Below, piece after piece: positions 32,521 through 42,267 of a stretch of 64,000 bases of DNA. This stretch comes from Prorocentrum cordatum (Eukaryota; Sar; Dinophyceae; Prorocentrales; Prorocentraceae). A program made the translations under genes and the position numbers. How positions within the stretch are numbered: position 1 is the first letter of the stretch; every line of letters begins with the position of its first letter. Location: assembly GCA_963575745.1 (NCBI GenBank), contig CAUYUJ010021037.1, positions 167,001-231,000 of the forward strand. Direction: 5' to 3'. A model generated the notes under the pieces. The model saw only the letters and a program-made list of their open reading frames with translations, was not told the origin of the DNA and did not search any database.

Positions 32521-33140
32521 TCGGCGATAGACCGCACATCTGCCCAAGATCGAGCGGGGCGCGCGGCGGCTGTCCTCTGGCTTCTGCGCCCGCGCCGCCT
32601 GCGGACCGGCGGCGGCCAGGGTTGCGCCGCGGGGCTGGACCTGCACCGCCACAGGGGCGGCGAGCACGGAGGCGGGGGCGTCCTGTTCGGGGGGGGCGAC
32701 GCTCTTTCTCCTCCTCCTCCTCTCCTCCTCCCCTCCTCCTCCTCCTCCTCCTCCCCCGCCCTCCTCCTCCCACTCATCCTCCTCCTCCTTCTTCAATGAG
32801 GATGTGGGCCTTGCACAGATAGTTGTAGGAGCTGTCTTGAATCCTCCAGATATCACGTGAGGTTCCTTGCGTCGCCACCACCAGAAAGGGGCTTGAGGCC
32901 CTGAAAATGCTGTTCCTCATAGCCACAGATCGTTGGATTCTCGCGGCTCCAGTACTGACAAGCCCGCTGTGGTAGCGGAGCGAGTCAGCTCCGCGGGTCA
33001 AGCCTTCAGTCGGCTGGCCCTCCGCGCGACCAGCGTCGCGCATGCCCGCGCCTCCGCAGGCAATTTCGAGAACAACATCTACGTTCAGAGCATCGGCGGC
33101 CTCCCGCACGATCCCCACGGTGAGCCCTCGCGCGCCCGTG
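32521..33140. other. No confident gene
   Basis: A CCT run lies at about 32700-32790. A short plus-strand stretch at 33059-33118 has GC-ending codons (NFENNIYVQSIGGLPHDPHG) between 'cctccgcag' and 'gtgagcc', which could be an exon. Too short to call. Confidence 0.3.
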
Positions 33141-33148
33141 GCTTACTT

Positions 33149-33160
33149 CCTTCCTTGCAG
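33149..33160 (+). promoter_or_regulatory. Possible SL trans-splice acceptor before LINE ORF1
   Basis: 'cttccttccttgcag' (33146-33160) is a good pyrimidine-tract acceptor ending in AG, 41 bases upstream of the first ATG of LINE ORF1 (33202). In dinoflagellates such a site receives the spliced leader. It might instead be a cis-intron acceptor, since a GTGAG donor-like sequence lies 41 bases upstream. Confidence 0.35.
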
Positions 33161-33201
33161 CGGAAGGGTGCATCCGCCGACACGGCAGCCAAGCAGTCGC
33201 C

Positions 33202-34213
33202 ATGCTGGTCATATGCTCGAGCTGTGGCTGCAAGAAGAACAAGCCAAATTTCTCATGGTGCATGCATTGCTGGCAAACGCTCCCGAAGGTTCAGCCCAGC
33301 GATGATCATGCTAGTAACCGTGCTGCTGCCCATTGGAGTTGACGTGGTGGCAATGGTGGCTTCAAAGGCAGTGGCAACACCTCTGGTCCAATGCCTCTTG
33401 ACAAGCAACAAATACAAGCGTTCACAGCCATGTCCGACGAGCACTACGCCACCGCATGCTCTCTTCCCACAGCTGCACAACGTGCTCAAAAGGCATCCGA
33501 ACGCGCCCAGCAGTCACGAGATCATCATGCCGTGTCTCGAGCAGCTCAGCAGGAACACGGGCAGCTCAAGGCGAAGCTCGCGGCAATCGGCGCAAAGCTG
33601 GAAAAAGGCCGCCGCCCTGCTCAAGAAACAGCTCCAGCGCGTGGTCGACCACAGATTGAGGCAGAAGTCTTTGCAGGAGCAGGAGCGCCGCCTCGCAGCT
33701 GAGATGTCTCAGCAGGCCTGGACGCAGATTGCAGGTCCAAGCACTTCTGCCACGGCCGCCGAAGATTCCCCAGAGAAGGCTCTCTTCCAGAGTTTCAACA
33801 TCCTCGACTCAAGCCTCGCCACGCAGTTCAACCAGCTCCTCACGGCCCAGACGCAAGTCGAGAGCCAGAGGGCAGCTCAGCGTGCGGCTTCAGCTCCGCC
33901 TCCTCGTGCTGCGCACCTGCCTGCCCCCTGTGACGGTCGCGAGCAAGCCTTGGATGACGCTGATGACATGGAAGATGGCGAAGGCAGTTTTGATGATCCC
34001 TGGGCCGACAAGGCCTCGATGCAGCAGGTGATACTCTCAACTGTCGGAATTGCCGAGAGGGCGGATCACATCGCCGCCGCCCACGGTGTCAATGCATGGC
34101 AGGTCTCCAGCATCCTCGAGGACGTCGCGGCCACCGCGGCGAGCAGCTCTACACCTACCAGGCGTGATGGCTGTCGCTCTCCTCGCCTGGCTGAGCGCAA
34201 ACCGTCGGTTTAG
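33202..34213 (+). pseudogene. LINE ORF1: zinc-ribbon plus coiled coil, broken
   Basis: From ATG 33202 the frame reads MLVICSSCGCKKNKPNFSW and then CMHCW. This is a four-Cys zinc-ribbon-like start typical of LINE ORF1 nucleic-acid-binding proteins. An in-frame TGA at 33340-33342 interrupts it. The same frame continues with MPLDKQQIQAFTAMSDEHY and an Ala/Gln/Lys-rich helical segment to about 33600. The frame that ends at 34213 then takes over with AAALLKKQLQRVVD, further coiled-coil-like sequence and an acidic stretch (DDADDMEDGEG) near 33960. At least one stop and one frameshift make it a pseudogene. It lies directly upstream of an endonuclease remnant on the same strand. Confidence 0.6.
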
Positions 34214-34249
34214 CAATGGGGAGGCCTCCTGCTCGCCTAGCAACAAACC

Positions 34250-35164
34250 TAATCCTCGGGATTGGTTTACAGGCACCGTCACGGAATATTCCGATATCAA
34301 GCGAGTGTTGGGTGGGTTCTCTGGTTTCGATGCTCTCGTCGCTCAAGAAACTTACAACGTGTTGAGTCTCGTTTATCAGGGGGCCTCTCTTCGCCACGTG
34401 GGTTGGTCGGCAAACTGCTTGCAAGCGGTGAACACTGGGAACGGAGGTGCTCCAGGGGGATTGCTAACGTTGGTTCCTAAACGCATCGGCATGGCCTTCC
34501 TGGACTCAGAGGCCTGTGAGATTTCCCCTGGTCGCTGTTCGGTTCTCCACGTGTGGGGGATGGCGAAAGGTGGATTTCTCTTGGGGAATATCTACCTCAG
34601 CGATCGCGGCAACCTTGCAGATTTCAATTGCAATATGTTTACATGATTGGAGGCAGTCGTCAAGAGCGCACATCCCGTTCATCATAGGAGGTGACTGGCA
34701 GATCGAGCCAAAGGAGTTAGACGCCTCTGGATGGGCGACAGCGCTCGACGCGACCATCGTTGCTCCTACGGCTGGCAGCGGGTCGCACGATCGATTTCTT
34801 TGCTGTTGCCTCCAACCTCCTTGGTAAACACTCTATCAAGGTACTGGTGGACATCCCCACCTTGCCTCACTCGCCCGTCCCCCTGCGCATGGCCGCCCCT
34901 TCCAGCGACGTGAAGGTCAGAAAGAGTAAGGTTCCCAAGCGGTTCCCAGTTGCGATGCCCATCGGCTGCGAGAACGAGCCCGGTGGGAGCATCTGGGAGC
35001 ACGCTACGCAAACTATTGCAGATCCAGGCTCGATCGACGCCACGTGGGATGCATTCATTGCTACCGCTAAGCTTGCATGGGTCAGGATCTTTCAGATACC
35101 GCCCGACGAGTCTGAGAAGAACTGCGGGCGCGTCATGCCCATCAAGCCCGGCTTCTGGCAGACG
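34250..35164 (+). pseudogene. LINE ORF2 endonuclease (APE type), three frames, truncated
   Basis: Three successive frames carry the apurinic-endonuclease-like domain that opens LINE ORF2. The first (to 34646) has VTEYSDIKR and the active-site Glu in LVAQETYNV, then GRCSVLHVWG and GNIYL. The second (about 34640-34790) has IIGGDWQIEP, the GDFN-equivalent site. The third (about 34785-35164) has RTIDFFAVASN and a PHSPVPLRM end where SDH-P is usual. The sequence stops being LINE at 35164, where the ~90-bp repeat array begins, so no reverse transcriptase remains. Codon use is less GC-rich than in the LINE on the other side of the array, so it is a different and probably older element. Confidence 0.7.
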
Positions 35165-35427
35165 AATGTGGCCACACCCACTGGGGCCTTGGGGGGAGCT
35201 CCCTATGGGGCCACGAAGCGCTGCACTGGGTTTGGCGGACGCATGTGGCCACCACGCCACCACCACTGGGGCCCTCGGTGGAGCTCCCTATGGGGCCACG
35301 AACAAAGGTACTGGGTGTGGCGGACGCATGTGGCACACCCCACTGGGGCCCTCGTTGGAGCTCCCTATGGGGCCACGAAGCGCTGCGCTGGGTGTGGCGG
35401 GCGCATGCGGCCACCACCACTGGGGCC
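35165..35427 (+). repeat. ~90-bp unit array, left part (split by LINE insertion)
   Basis: About three units of the form 'cactggggcc.tcggtggagc tccctatggggccacgaa' plus 'ggtgtggcggacgcatgtgg'. The last unit stops after 'caccactggggcc' (35415-35427), and the same 13 bases resume at 41326-41338 beyond the inserted LINE. Confidence 0.85.
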
Positions 35428-35435
35428 TTTTTTTT
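35428..35435 (-). other. Poly(A) remnant of LINE
   Basis: Eight A on the minus strand exactly at the junction with the 13-bp target duplication, 150 bases past the ORF2 stop. Confidence 0.7.
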
Positions 35436-35585
35436 AGGTGTGGCCAAGCTCGCGCGGCGCGAGCTCAGGTTCAAGTAGCTGCCAAGGGGGCAGCTGTCAG
35501 GCGGCAGACGAAAGCCTCGGGAAGCCGAGCAGCCAAGGAGCGAGCAAGCCAAAAGGGCCAGCCCGCCGCTGCCGAGCCTGACCCG

Positions 35586-37039
35586 TCAGCCTGCCTTCGC
35601 CATCGGGCGCGCCAGCTTCGGCGGCAGTCCCCGCCTGATATTCGCAACCTTCTCGAGGCGGTGCTGCAGGCCTCGAGCGGTCACGGGCAGCGTGCACTCT
35701 GCGGACAAGCCCCTGTGCTTGCCGCCTATCACACGGGCATAGCAGTGGCAGCGCGTGCACACTCGACACCCATTTACAATGCACAGTGCGTGCCCGCCGC
35801 CGTCAACCCCTGGAACCCCTGTGCCTGCAGACGCAGAGGCCGAGGCTGCTAGGGGCCCAGAGGGTCCAGGCGGGTCAGCAGAAACAGCCTGGCCGCTGCT
35901 GCGCCTCGCGCTGACCGCGGGCTCGGCAGAAGGCGCGGGAGCGGCCTCAAACTCAGGCGACGCGGCAACCGAAGGACAAGCGGCATCGCCAACGGTGGGT
36001 GCCCCGTCAGCTCGGTCGGCCTCACTCACGGCCCCGCTCGCACAGGAGCCAGACGCTGCAGCCAGTAGGTAATCGACCTTCCCCTGGAACGTCCTGAGAA
36101 CCTTGGCCCTGGGTTCCTCGCTGCAGCCGGTGGAGCCTTGGATCTCTTCCGCAGGGCTGCGGGCTCTGGACCTGCGTCCCCTAGGGAGCAGCGGTGCGTC
36201 CTGCGCGCCAGCCTCGCGCGCCGCCAGCGCTGCAAAGGCTGCGGCTGCTGTGGTCGCCGTAGGCAACGTAGCTCGAGCAGGCCTCATGCTCGCCGCGCCG
36301 CCAGAGTGAAGGGGTGCGTGCGGCCTGGCCACGCACGGCTTGGCCCAGAAGAGGGCCTTGATGTTGGCGCTGTAGGCGGTCTTCAGGCAACGCAGGCAGT
36401 GGATGCCGCCGTTGGGGACCTCGGCGACCTCATGGCCAGTGAAGTGGGAAAGGATCTTGCCATCCCGCCTGGCCGCCGCCTCGTCGGATACATCCGCACG
36501 GGCATCTGCAGCCTGGCCCCCAGCAGCTGCGACCCAGAAAAAGGCCGCATCCAGCATGGTCTGCCTCGCGGCCCCCGTGTGGCTGGCGATGAACTTGGCG
36601 CACCGATCTGCTTCCATGTTGCCGCGCCTCGCTCTGGCTGTGACCAGCCCTTCTTGCACGTGCTGCACCGAGGCGTGGGCCTTGACCTTGACCACGCGTA
36701 AGCCACCTCCGCCAAGCCCTCCGAAGTCCTGAATCGCGTGCCAAACGCGGACCCAGAGCTCGGCCCATGCTGACTTGCTGCTCGCGGTGACCTTCGGCCC
36801 GCGAATGTTGACCCCGTCCACCGCAAATGCTGCGTGAAAATGAGCCGTCACTGGTGGTAGACTGAACTTGAGAAGCAGGAGGATCGCCAGCAACTCGCCC
36901 CCGTCGATGGACTGCAGTGGCCCCACCAGCGGCGAGGCTAGAGCACGCGTGGCTGACCCTAGCCCAGGGTCCACGTTGTCACCCCCTGGGGGCAGGACCA
37001 CCACCGCACAGCCAGCACAGGCAACCTGGGTCCCCCGTC
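35586..37039 (-). pseudogene. LINE ORF2 C-terminus: RNase H and zinc end
   Basis: RNase H acidic residues are all recognisable: FIDGG (Asp codon at 37039-37037, in the preceding frame), SIDGGELLAI (Glu), AFAVDG (Asp) and RGNMEADR (last Asp), with KVKAHA between. The frame changes at a run of five C (37032-37036) just after the first Asp. The part after RNase H has HCLRCL, a long Ala/Pro/Ser-rich linker, and a Cys-rich end CRVCTRCHCYA followed by a further Cys and RRGLPPKL. That end matches the C-terminus of the LINE at 11.6 kb in layout. Stop at 35586. Confidence 0.75.
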
Positions 37040-37363
37040 GATGAAGGCACCGCCGGCGTACAGGCCAGGCACAGCAAACGGCATGCCCTCCTCGTTGCTC
37101 TTGATCCACTGCGCGTGCGCAAGGGGGTCGCCACCAGGCGGTTCCCACCCTGCGCGAGGCTCGAGTAACCACAGCCGCTCAAATAGCGTTTTGATCGTGG
37201 TGGAGCCCTCCATGCCCTTGAAATGCTCCAGCTCAAAAAGGTAGCGAGAGGTTGGGCCATGCTTCCTGGCACTCCATGTGACGATGCCACAACGTGCCCA
37301 GCTTGTCAGGGCACAGGGGGCATACAGAGTACGAGCTGGGGCCTGCCGCACAGCGCCTCTCAT
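36980..37363 (-). pseudogene. LINE ORF2 linker between RT and RNase H, shifted frame
   Basis: This frame carries LFELEHFKGMEG, the segment joining the zinc-binding motif of the reverse transcriptase to RNase H, and ends with GGAFIDGG. It is offset from the reverse-transcriptase frame, which stops at TGA at 37233. The indel lies somewhere around 37233-37260. Confidence 0.55.
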
Positions 37364-40300
37364 TCAGCCGCTGTCCGTCGACCAGGCACGATCTGGCGTT
37401 CCCAGCCTCGCTAGGGGCCAACGTCCTCCAACTCCGCGCCACCTTGGTTGTCCCGCGACCCGTGTTGAGCCAACGTCGGACCTGTGGCAAGAAGACTCCC
37501 CTGGCTTCGAAGATGACATGGTGCGTGGGCTTCTCTAGCTGTGCCAGCTGCCAGTGCTCGACGGACTTGGTGACAATCTGCCTCACCGTCCACGGCGAGT
37601 GCACAGCCAAGTTGAGCTTCTCGCCAGCCTCGGAGACCCACTCGGTGAAGGTGGAGAACGTGAAGCCGACCCTCTGCAGCGACCAGTTCTTGGCCACCTT
37701 CACGTTCCACTCGAAGGTAGACATGAGCATTGAGGTCGGGATCCGCTGCTCCCAAACTGCCCGAGCCAACATCATCACGGGCCCAAGCGTGGCGGCGAAA
37801 ACGGGGTCCAAGGTCCTGGCCCCAGAGAGCATCAGCACTGCTGTGGCGCTCTTGCCTGCTGGCCGAGCTTCTACGGCTCTGACCGTGATGGACCTCATCT
37901 TGGACAGCTCGCTCTCGTTGAGGCCAGTGCAGTGGGCGCCATAGAGAGCCGAGGGGTGCAAGCCAGTGTAGGCAACCTTGGCCGCCGCTGTGCGCCCTTT
38001 CCTCAGCCCAAGAAAACTGCGCACCTTGCCCATGCGCAACTCGACATTGGCGAACCGCTGTTGCCGAATCGCCCTGGCTGCGCGTCGCCCTTCAGCATGG
38101 TCGATGCCCAAGTTCCGCGCGTGGCGCGCGCCTTGCACTCCTGCAGCCTTGAGCAGCCTCCTGGAGATATTGCAGCGGGCCCCAGTGGACTTGCCCAGGA
38201 CCCTGGACTTCTTGAAGGCTATCTTGAGCGTCACCTGCTTTAGGTGCTGCACGAGGTTCCACGTGGCACCAACCAGGTCGTCCTGCACTCTCACAGTACT
38301 TCCCCAGCGCTGCAGCACTAGGTCGTCCACTACGATCGCTGGCGCGACCGCCCCGAACTTCGCGACCATCTCTTCCAACGGCTGCAGCAGCATGAGCTTC
38401 ATGAAGTCCGTGGCAAACGCATCCCCAGCGAGCACCGCCTGGTAGACCTGCGGCTCCTGTGAGCAGCACCCGTCTGAGTGCCGGACCCTCGGCGCGCGGT
38501 GCAGCGAAATCTGCAGCTTGGCCAGCCACAGCGGGAAGCCGTACTTGGTGGCCGCATGCACCAGGCCCTGGTGAGAGATTTGCTCAAATGCTTTCCACAG
38601 GCCGAGCAGGATGCTGGCAGAGGCCCAGTCTTGGTCGGGATGTAGCTCCGCCATCATCGCGACCCACTCGGACCTCGTCTGCTGCTGCCACACCGCTCTG
38701 TCGCAAGAGCGACCCGCACACGCCCACCAGTACGGCCTGTCGTTGTCCTTCTCCCACTTCTGCATGAGGGGCGGCCTGGGCCTCCCGTGCTCTCGTACCA
38801 CCGCAGCAAGTAGGGCAATGGGACGAAAGCCTCCGTCGGCCTTGGGCATGAAGGCCATCTTTGCGATGAAAGAGCTGGGCCAGTCGGCCTTCGCCTCGAT
38901 GGCCATGATGAAATCAATGAGCGCCTCGATGCCTTGGTCGTCCATGAGATTGAACTCGCCGGGCCGCAGGCTGTCAAAGTTGGACCCCGACTGAGGCCTG
39001 AAGGACGAGATCACCTTCCGCAGCTCAGCGACTGACGGCCTGTCTGGGCGCTCTCCGAGGTCTTCTGGCCACGCAATGCGGTGCTGCGCAGGCTCCTGCT
39101 TACGCGATGCCACTACATCCCAGTAGCCCGACCACTCGTCCACTAGCGTCATCAGGCTCTGCTGGATGGTGGACGGTGGCTCGCCGCCTGGCTTGGCGGG
39201 CTTCGCGTTCCAGGCCTGCGCCATCTTGGTGACCGCGTGGATGCCGCCTGTGCCCGTGGCCACGGAGTGCAGAACCCACTCGTTGTCGTTCTGAGATGCC
39301 TGGTCCACGTCAGCCTTGGCCATCTTCTCCGACCAGTTGAAGCAGGCTGCACTGAGAACGTCCAGCTGCGAGAGGGAGAAACTGCTGGCCCCCGTAGCTA
39401 CCACGTGAATGGCGTGCTGCAACTCGCTAAGCTCGGACGGGGGCCTGCTGACCAGCTTGCTCAAGGCACGGAGTGCTCCCAGCCTCGTGAGCGGGCGCTC
39501 GATCTGCGCAGCATCCCTGAGGCAGATGGCGATCGCCCTGCACCACGTTGATGCACGCTTGACCCTCGGTGGCCTCGGCGGCGACGGCGCCGTAGCCGAA
39601 GTGCTCGCTAGCCAGGGTCGCTGCCCTCGGCCTGCGTACTTGTCGCGCTCGTGGTGGAGCCCGCAAGCGTCGATCCTGTTGACCTCCGCCTGGCCGATAA
39701 AGATGTGCCGCATGCGGTCCAGGTCACTGGTGTCGGCGATCTTCTCACGCACCTCCTCCCAGGCAGGCGCGTGGTCTTGCGAGCGGCGCGCTAGCGGCTT
39801 CGCCAGCGGGAGCTGCTTCGCAGTGCGCATGATCGCGATGTCCTGGTGCCTGCTGGGCCCGAGCAGCTCGAGCGCGACAGGGTAGTGCGGGCTGAGGTCG
39901 AGCCCGTGGATGGCGCTGGCCTTGGCCCCACGAAAGCTCCTGGAGACCACAAAGTAGTCGATGATCCTGCCAGCTGGCCTGCAAGTGGCCTCGGTGGGCG
40001 CTGCCGCCACCGCCTGCGCCGCCTGGGGCCAGCCCGACTCCGCCGAGACCGACGGCTCCATGTTAAAGCCCCCTCCGACAGCAAAGGGCCTGTTGGCCGC
40101 CTGGAGCGCCCTGAGCACCGCGTGCAGCGTGTCCGCGCTGCTCTTGTTGAAGCCGACGTTGACCTCCAAGTAGATGTTGACCCACGCAATGCCGCCTCGA
40201 CAGACGCCGCTGAAGTGGGAGATGATGGCTCGCCCTGGCACGAGCACGGCTGGCCTGCCAATCAGGTCGATGGGCCCGAGCCCGAGATGCTGGGGCGCCA

Positions 40301-40508
40301 TCTGCACGAGGCCCCCAGTTCCCTGGGAGCCTGGCCAGCGTTGATCGCTGGCGCTGCCTCCGAGACCCATCCGAGCCTACGGAGCCGACCTTGAACATCA
40401 TGTGTGCGCCTCCTGGGCGGCCACAAAGTCGCAGTGCCTGACAGTGGAGGTACCCAGCAGGTTGGCGATCCGAGACCAGGCGTTGCAGTTGACGGTGGGC
40501 CCGACCCA
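37233..40508 (-). pseudogene. LINE ORF2: endonuclease and reverse transcriptase
   Basis: The endonuclease opens with VNCNAWSRIANLL and has the active-site Glu in VAAQEAH. In-frame TGA (40400-40398) and TAG (40379-40377) follow at once, and the same frame then runs 1045 codons. FAVGGGFNME holds Gly (codon 40070-40068) where GDFN has Asp. RIIDYFVVS and SPHYPVAL close the domain. The reverse transcriptase has MPKADGGFRPI. Motif A is LLGLWKAFE, with Gly (codon 38603-38601) for the catalytic Asp. Its Asp-Asp pair is in VVDDL (38327-38322). LGIDH and the zinc motif CPLC...H...C come last. Two stops and two lost Asp make this copy inactive; the domain order is that of an RNase H-bearing LINE clade. 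Confidence 0.85.
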
Positions 40509-40575
40509 CCACCTGCCTTGCTCGTCCGGCCCGCGGGGTAGGGTCGACGACCGACTGCCGCCGATCGCCAAGCTA

Positions 40576-41127
40576 CTACCCTCCCGTAGTGCGTGACCGC
40601 TTGGCAGCCCTGAGGGTGTCGAGCGCATCCTGGAGCCGCTTCCTCTCGTTGTCGTCTGCCGCGCTGCCGAGGAGCCCTCCTGGATCGTCACAGCCCATGA
40701 ACTTGTCGAAAGGGCCCCCTTCTGCCTGGGCCACAGCGGCTGCCTTTCGGCGTGCCAGCTCGACCTTGTCACGACTGCTGCGGGAGAGGACGTCCTTGAC
40801 TAGGTTGTACGACTCCAGAGCCACGGCGGCGTAGGCGGCGATCTTCTCGGGACCCAGGGTGACAGTGGAGCTGGCATTGGGCCATCCGCCGTTAGGTCCG
40901 AGCCCTTTGCCTCCACGCCCTTTGCCGCCGCCCTTGGGACCTATGTGCCATGGAGCTCCTTCTCCACCTCCTCCGACAGCCCACTTGCCACGTGGCTTGA
41001 TGTCGGCGTCGTTCGCAGCGGGCACGTTGCGGCCCGTGTGCTTGCCCTTGCACCCAGCCCTGATACATAGCGAGAGGTGCTGCGGGGCACAGCCGCCGCA
41101 CCGTGCGCGCTGCCAGCACTTCGCCAT
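40576..41127 (-). CDS. LINE ORF1 (183 aa)
   Basis: The frame starts at the first ATG after the SL relict (41127) and reads 183 codons to TAG at 40576. The N-terminus MAKCWQRARCGGC plus Cys at about residues 20 and 25 looks like a zinc-binding segment. A Gly/Lys-rich basic linker follows (GKGRGGKGLGPN), then a predicted helical, charged C-terminus (KIAAYAAVALESYNLVKDVL, later ERKRLQDALDTLRAAKR). A zinc/basic plus helical protein is what LINE ORF1 RNA-binding proteins look like. An upstream extension in the same frame lacks an ATG. ORF2 begins in a different, overlapping frame. Confidence 0.65.
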   Translation of the reverse strand: MAKCWQRARCGGCAPQHLSLCIRAGCKGKHTGRNVPAANDADIKPRGKWAVGGGGEGAPWHIGPKGGGKGRGGKGLGPNGGWPNASSTVTLGPEKIAAYAAVALESYNLVKDVLSRSSRDKVELARRKAAAVAQAEGGPFDKFMGCDDPGGLLGSAADDNERKRLQDALDTLRAAKRSRTTGG

Positions 41128-41302
41128 GAGAGCACGACAGCCCAGGCAACCAGGCCGAGGAAGAAGACTGCGCACCCTCGGGCAGAGGGAGGCGGGTGAT
41201 GACCAGGGGCGGACCTGGCACCACAAGAGGTTGGATTGCAAACTCGGGGAACAGAGCTATCCCGTTTGCGCCTGGAGGCTTGCAGCCCCCCAAGCAGTGG
41301 GC

Positions 41303-41324
41303 CTTGAGCCAAAATGACAACGGA
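41303..41324 (-). other. Dinoflagellate spliced-leader relict at LINE 5' end
   Basis: Minus strand TCCGTTGTCATTTTGGCTCA then AG. Against the 22-nt DinoSL (D-CCGTAGCCATTTTGGCTCAAG) it differs only at core positions 5 and 7, and the first base T fits the degenerate D. It starts two bases from the target-site duplication, exactly where the 5' end of a trans-spliced mRNA should be. By rough calculation a 19/21 match is not expected by chance in 128 kb of both strands. Confidence 0.9.
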
Positions 41325-41325
41325 A

Positions 41326-41590
41326 CACCACTGGGGCCCTCGGTGGAGCTCCCTATGGGGCCACGAAACGCTGTGTGGCGGACGCATGTGGCCACCACCA
41401 CTGGGGCCCTCGGTGGAGCTCCCTATGGGGCCACGACAAAAAGGTACTGGGTGTGGCGGACGCATGCGTACACCCATTGTGTGGGTGGGGGGGGGGGGGG
41501 GGGGGGGCACGGGAGAAGGAGGAGACGCGGGGACCGTTTCTTCAAAACGAAGACACAACACCACAGGATGGCGGGGGAAAAAATACCCCA
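41326..41590 (+). repeat. ~90-bp unit array, right part, with composite right end
   Basis: Two units, then a run of about 20 G (near 41490-41510) and the conserved right end: 'cgcggggaccgtttcttcaa', 'aacgaagacacaacaccaca', 'ggatggcggggg'. It continues the array interrupted at 35427. Confidence 0.8.
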
Positions 41591-41635
41591 GTGCGACCCT
41601 ACCTAGAAGTTGGAGCCCCTAGGAAAGCAGCATTC

Positions 41636-42140
41636 GTTGCTATGATATGCAATGCTATGTTATGACATGATATGCAGCGCTATGTTATGATATGATATGC
41701 GTTGTTATGGTATGCTGCGCTATGCTATGCTATTATGATATGATATGATATGCGATGCTAGGCTAAGGTATGTTATGGCATGCTGCGGTGTGCGATGCTG
41801 ATACTATGGTATGTATGCTATGTTCTGATATGTTGCGCTATGATCTGATATGATTTGATATGATATGATATGATATGATACGCGTTGCTGCGCTATGCTA
41901 TGCTGTGCTGCGCTGCGCTATGCTATGATGCGCTCTGCTATGATATGCTGGGCTATGTTATGATATGATATGCCGCGCTATGATATGCTATGCTATGCTA
42001 TGCTGGGCTGTGCTATGCTAAAGCTCAGCGGAGCTAAGATGAAGGTAAGCTAAGCTAGGATAAACCAGAGCTAAGATGAAGCTAAGCTAAGCTAATATGA
42101 AGTAAGCTAAGCTAAGATGAGATAAGGAACGCTAAGCTAA
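41636..42140 (+). repeat. TATG/GATAT-type minisatellite
   Basis: Units of 5 bases (ctatg, gatat, ctgcg) mix without fixed order, then grade at about 42018 into 'aagctaagctaagatga' units. The AT-rich composition differs sharply from both flanks. Confidence 0.9.
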
Positions 42141-42267
42141 GGGGACGTAGCTGGGGGAACCGCAGGGCGGATGCCGGGGGAACCGCCCGGGGCGTGGCCC
42201 ACTGCCCGGCCCTTTAAGCATACCGAGTAAGAACCCTTCTAGGCAGAGCCTAGGTAGGGAATTATGA

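Larger units (their letters stand above)
35428..41325 (-). mobile_element. Full-length SL-tagged LINE insertion with TSD
   Basis: A complete retroposed unit on the minus strand. It has a spliced-leader relict at 41324-41303, a 175-nt 5'UTR, ORF1 (41127-40576), an ORF2 region (about 40772-35586, broken into several frames), a 150-nt 3'UTR and a terminal A8 (35435-35428). It interrupts a ~90-bp repeat array. 'CACCACTGGGGCC' stands on both sides (35415-35427 and 41326-41338), though an uninterrupted array unit has it once, so it is a target-site duplication. Two extra bases (41324-41325) lie between the leader core and the duplication. The leader shows that the RNA template was a mature trans-spliced mRNA. 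Coding damage is described under the parts. Confidence 0.85.

Noticed and set aside
32774-33118. 114-codon minus-strand frame (VREAADALNVDVVLEIA)
   Set aside because: The opposite frame has the more typical GC-ending codons; no family support for either.
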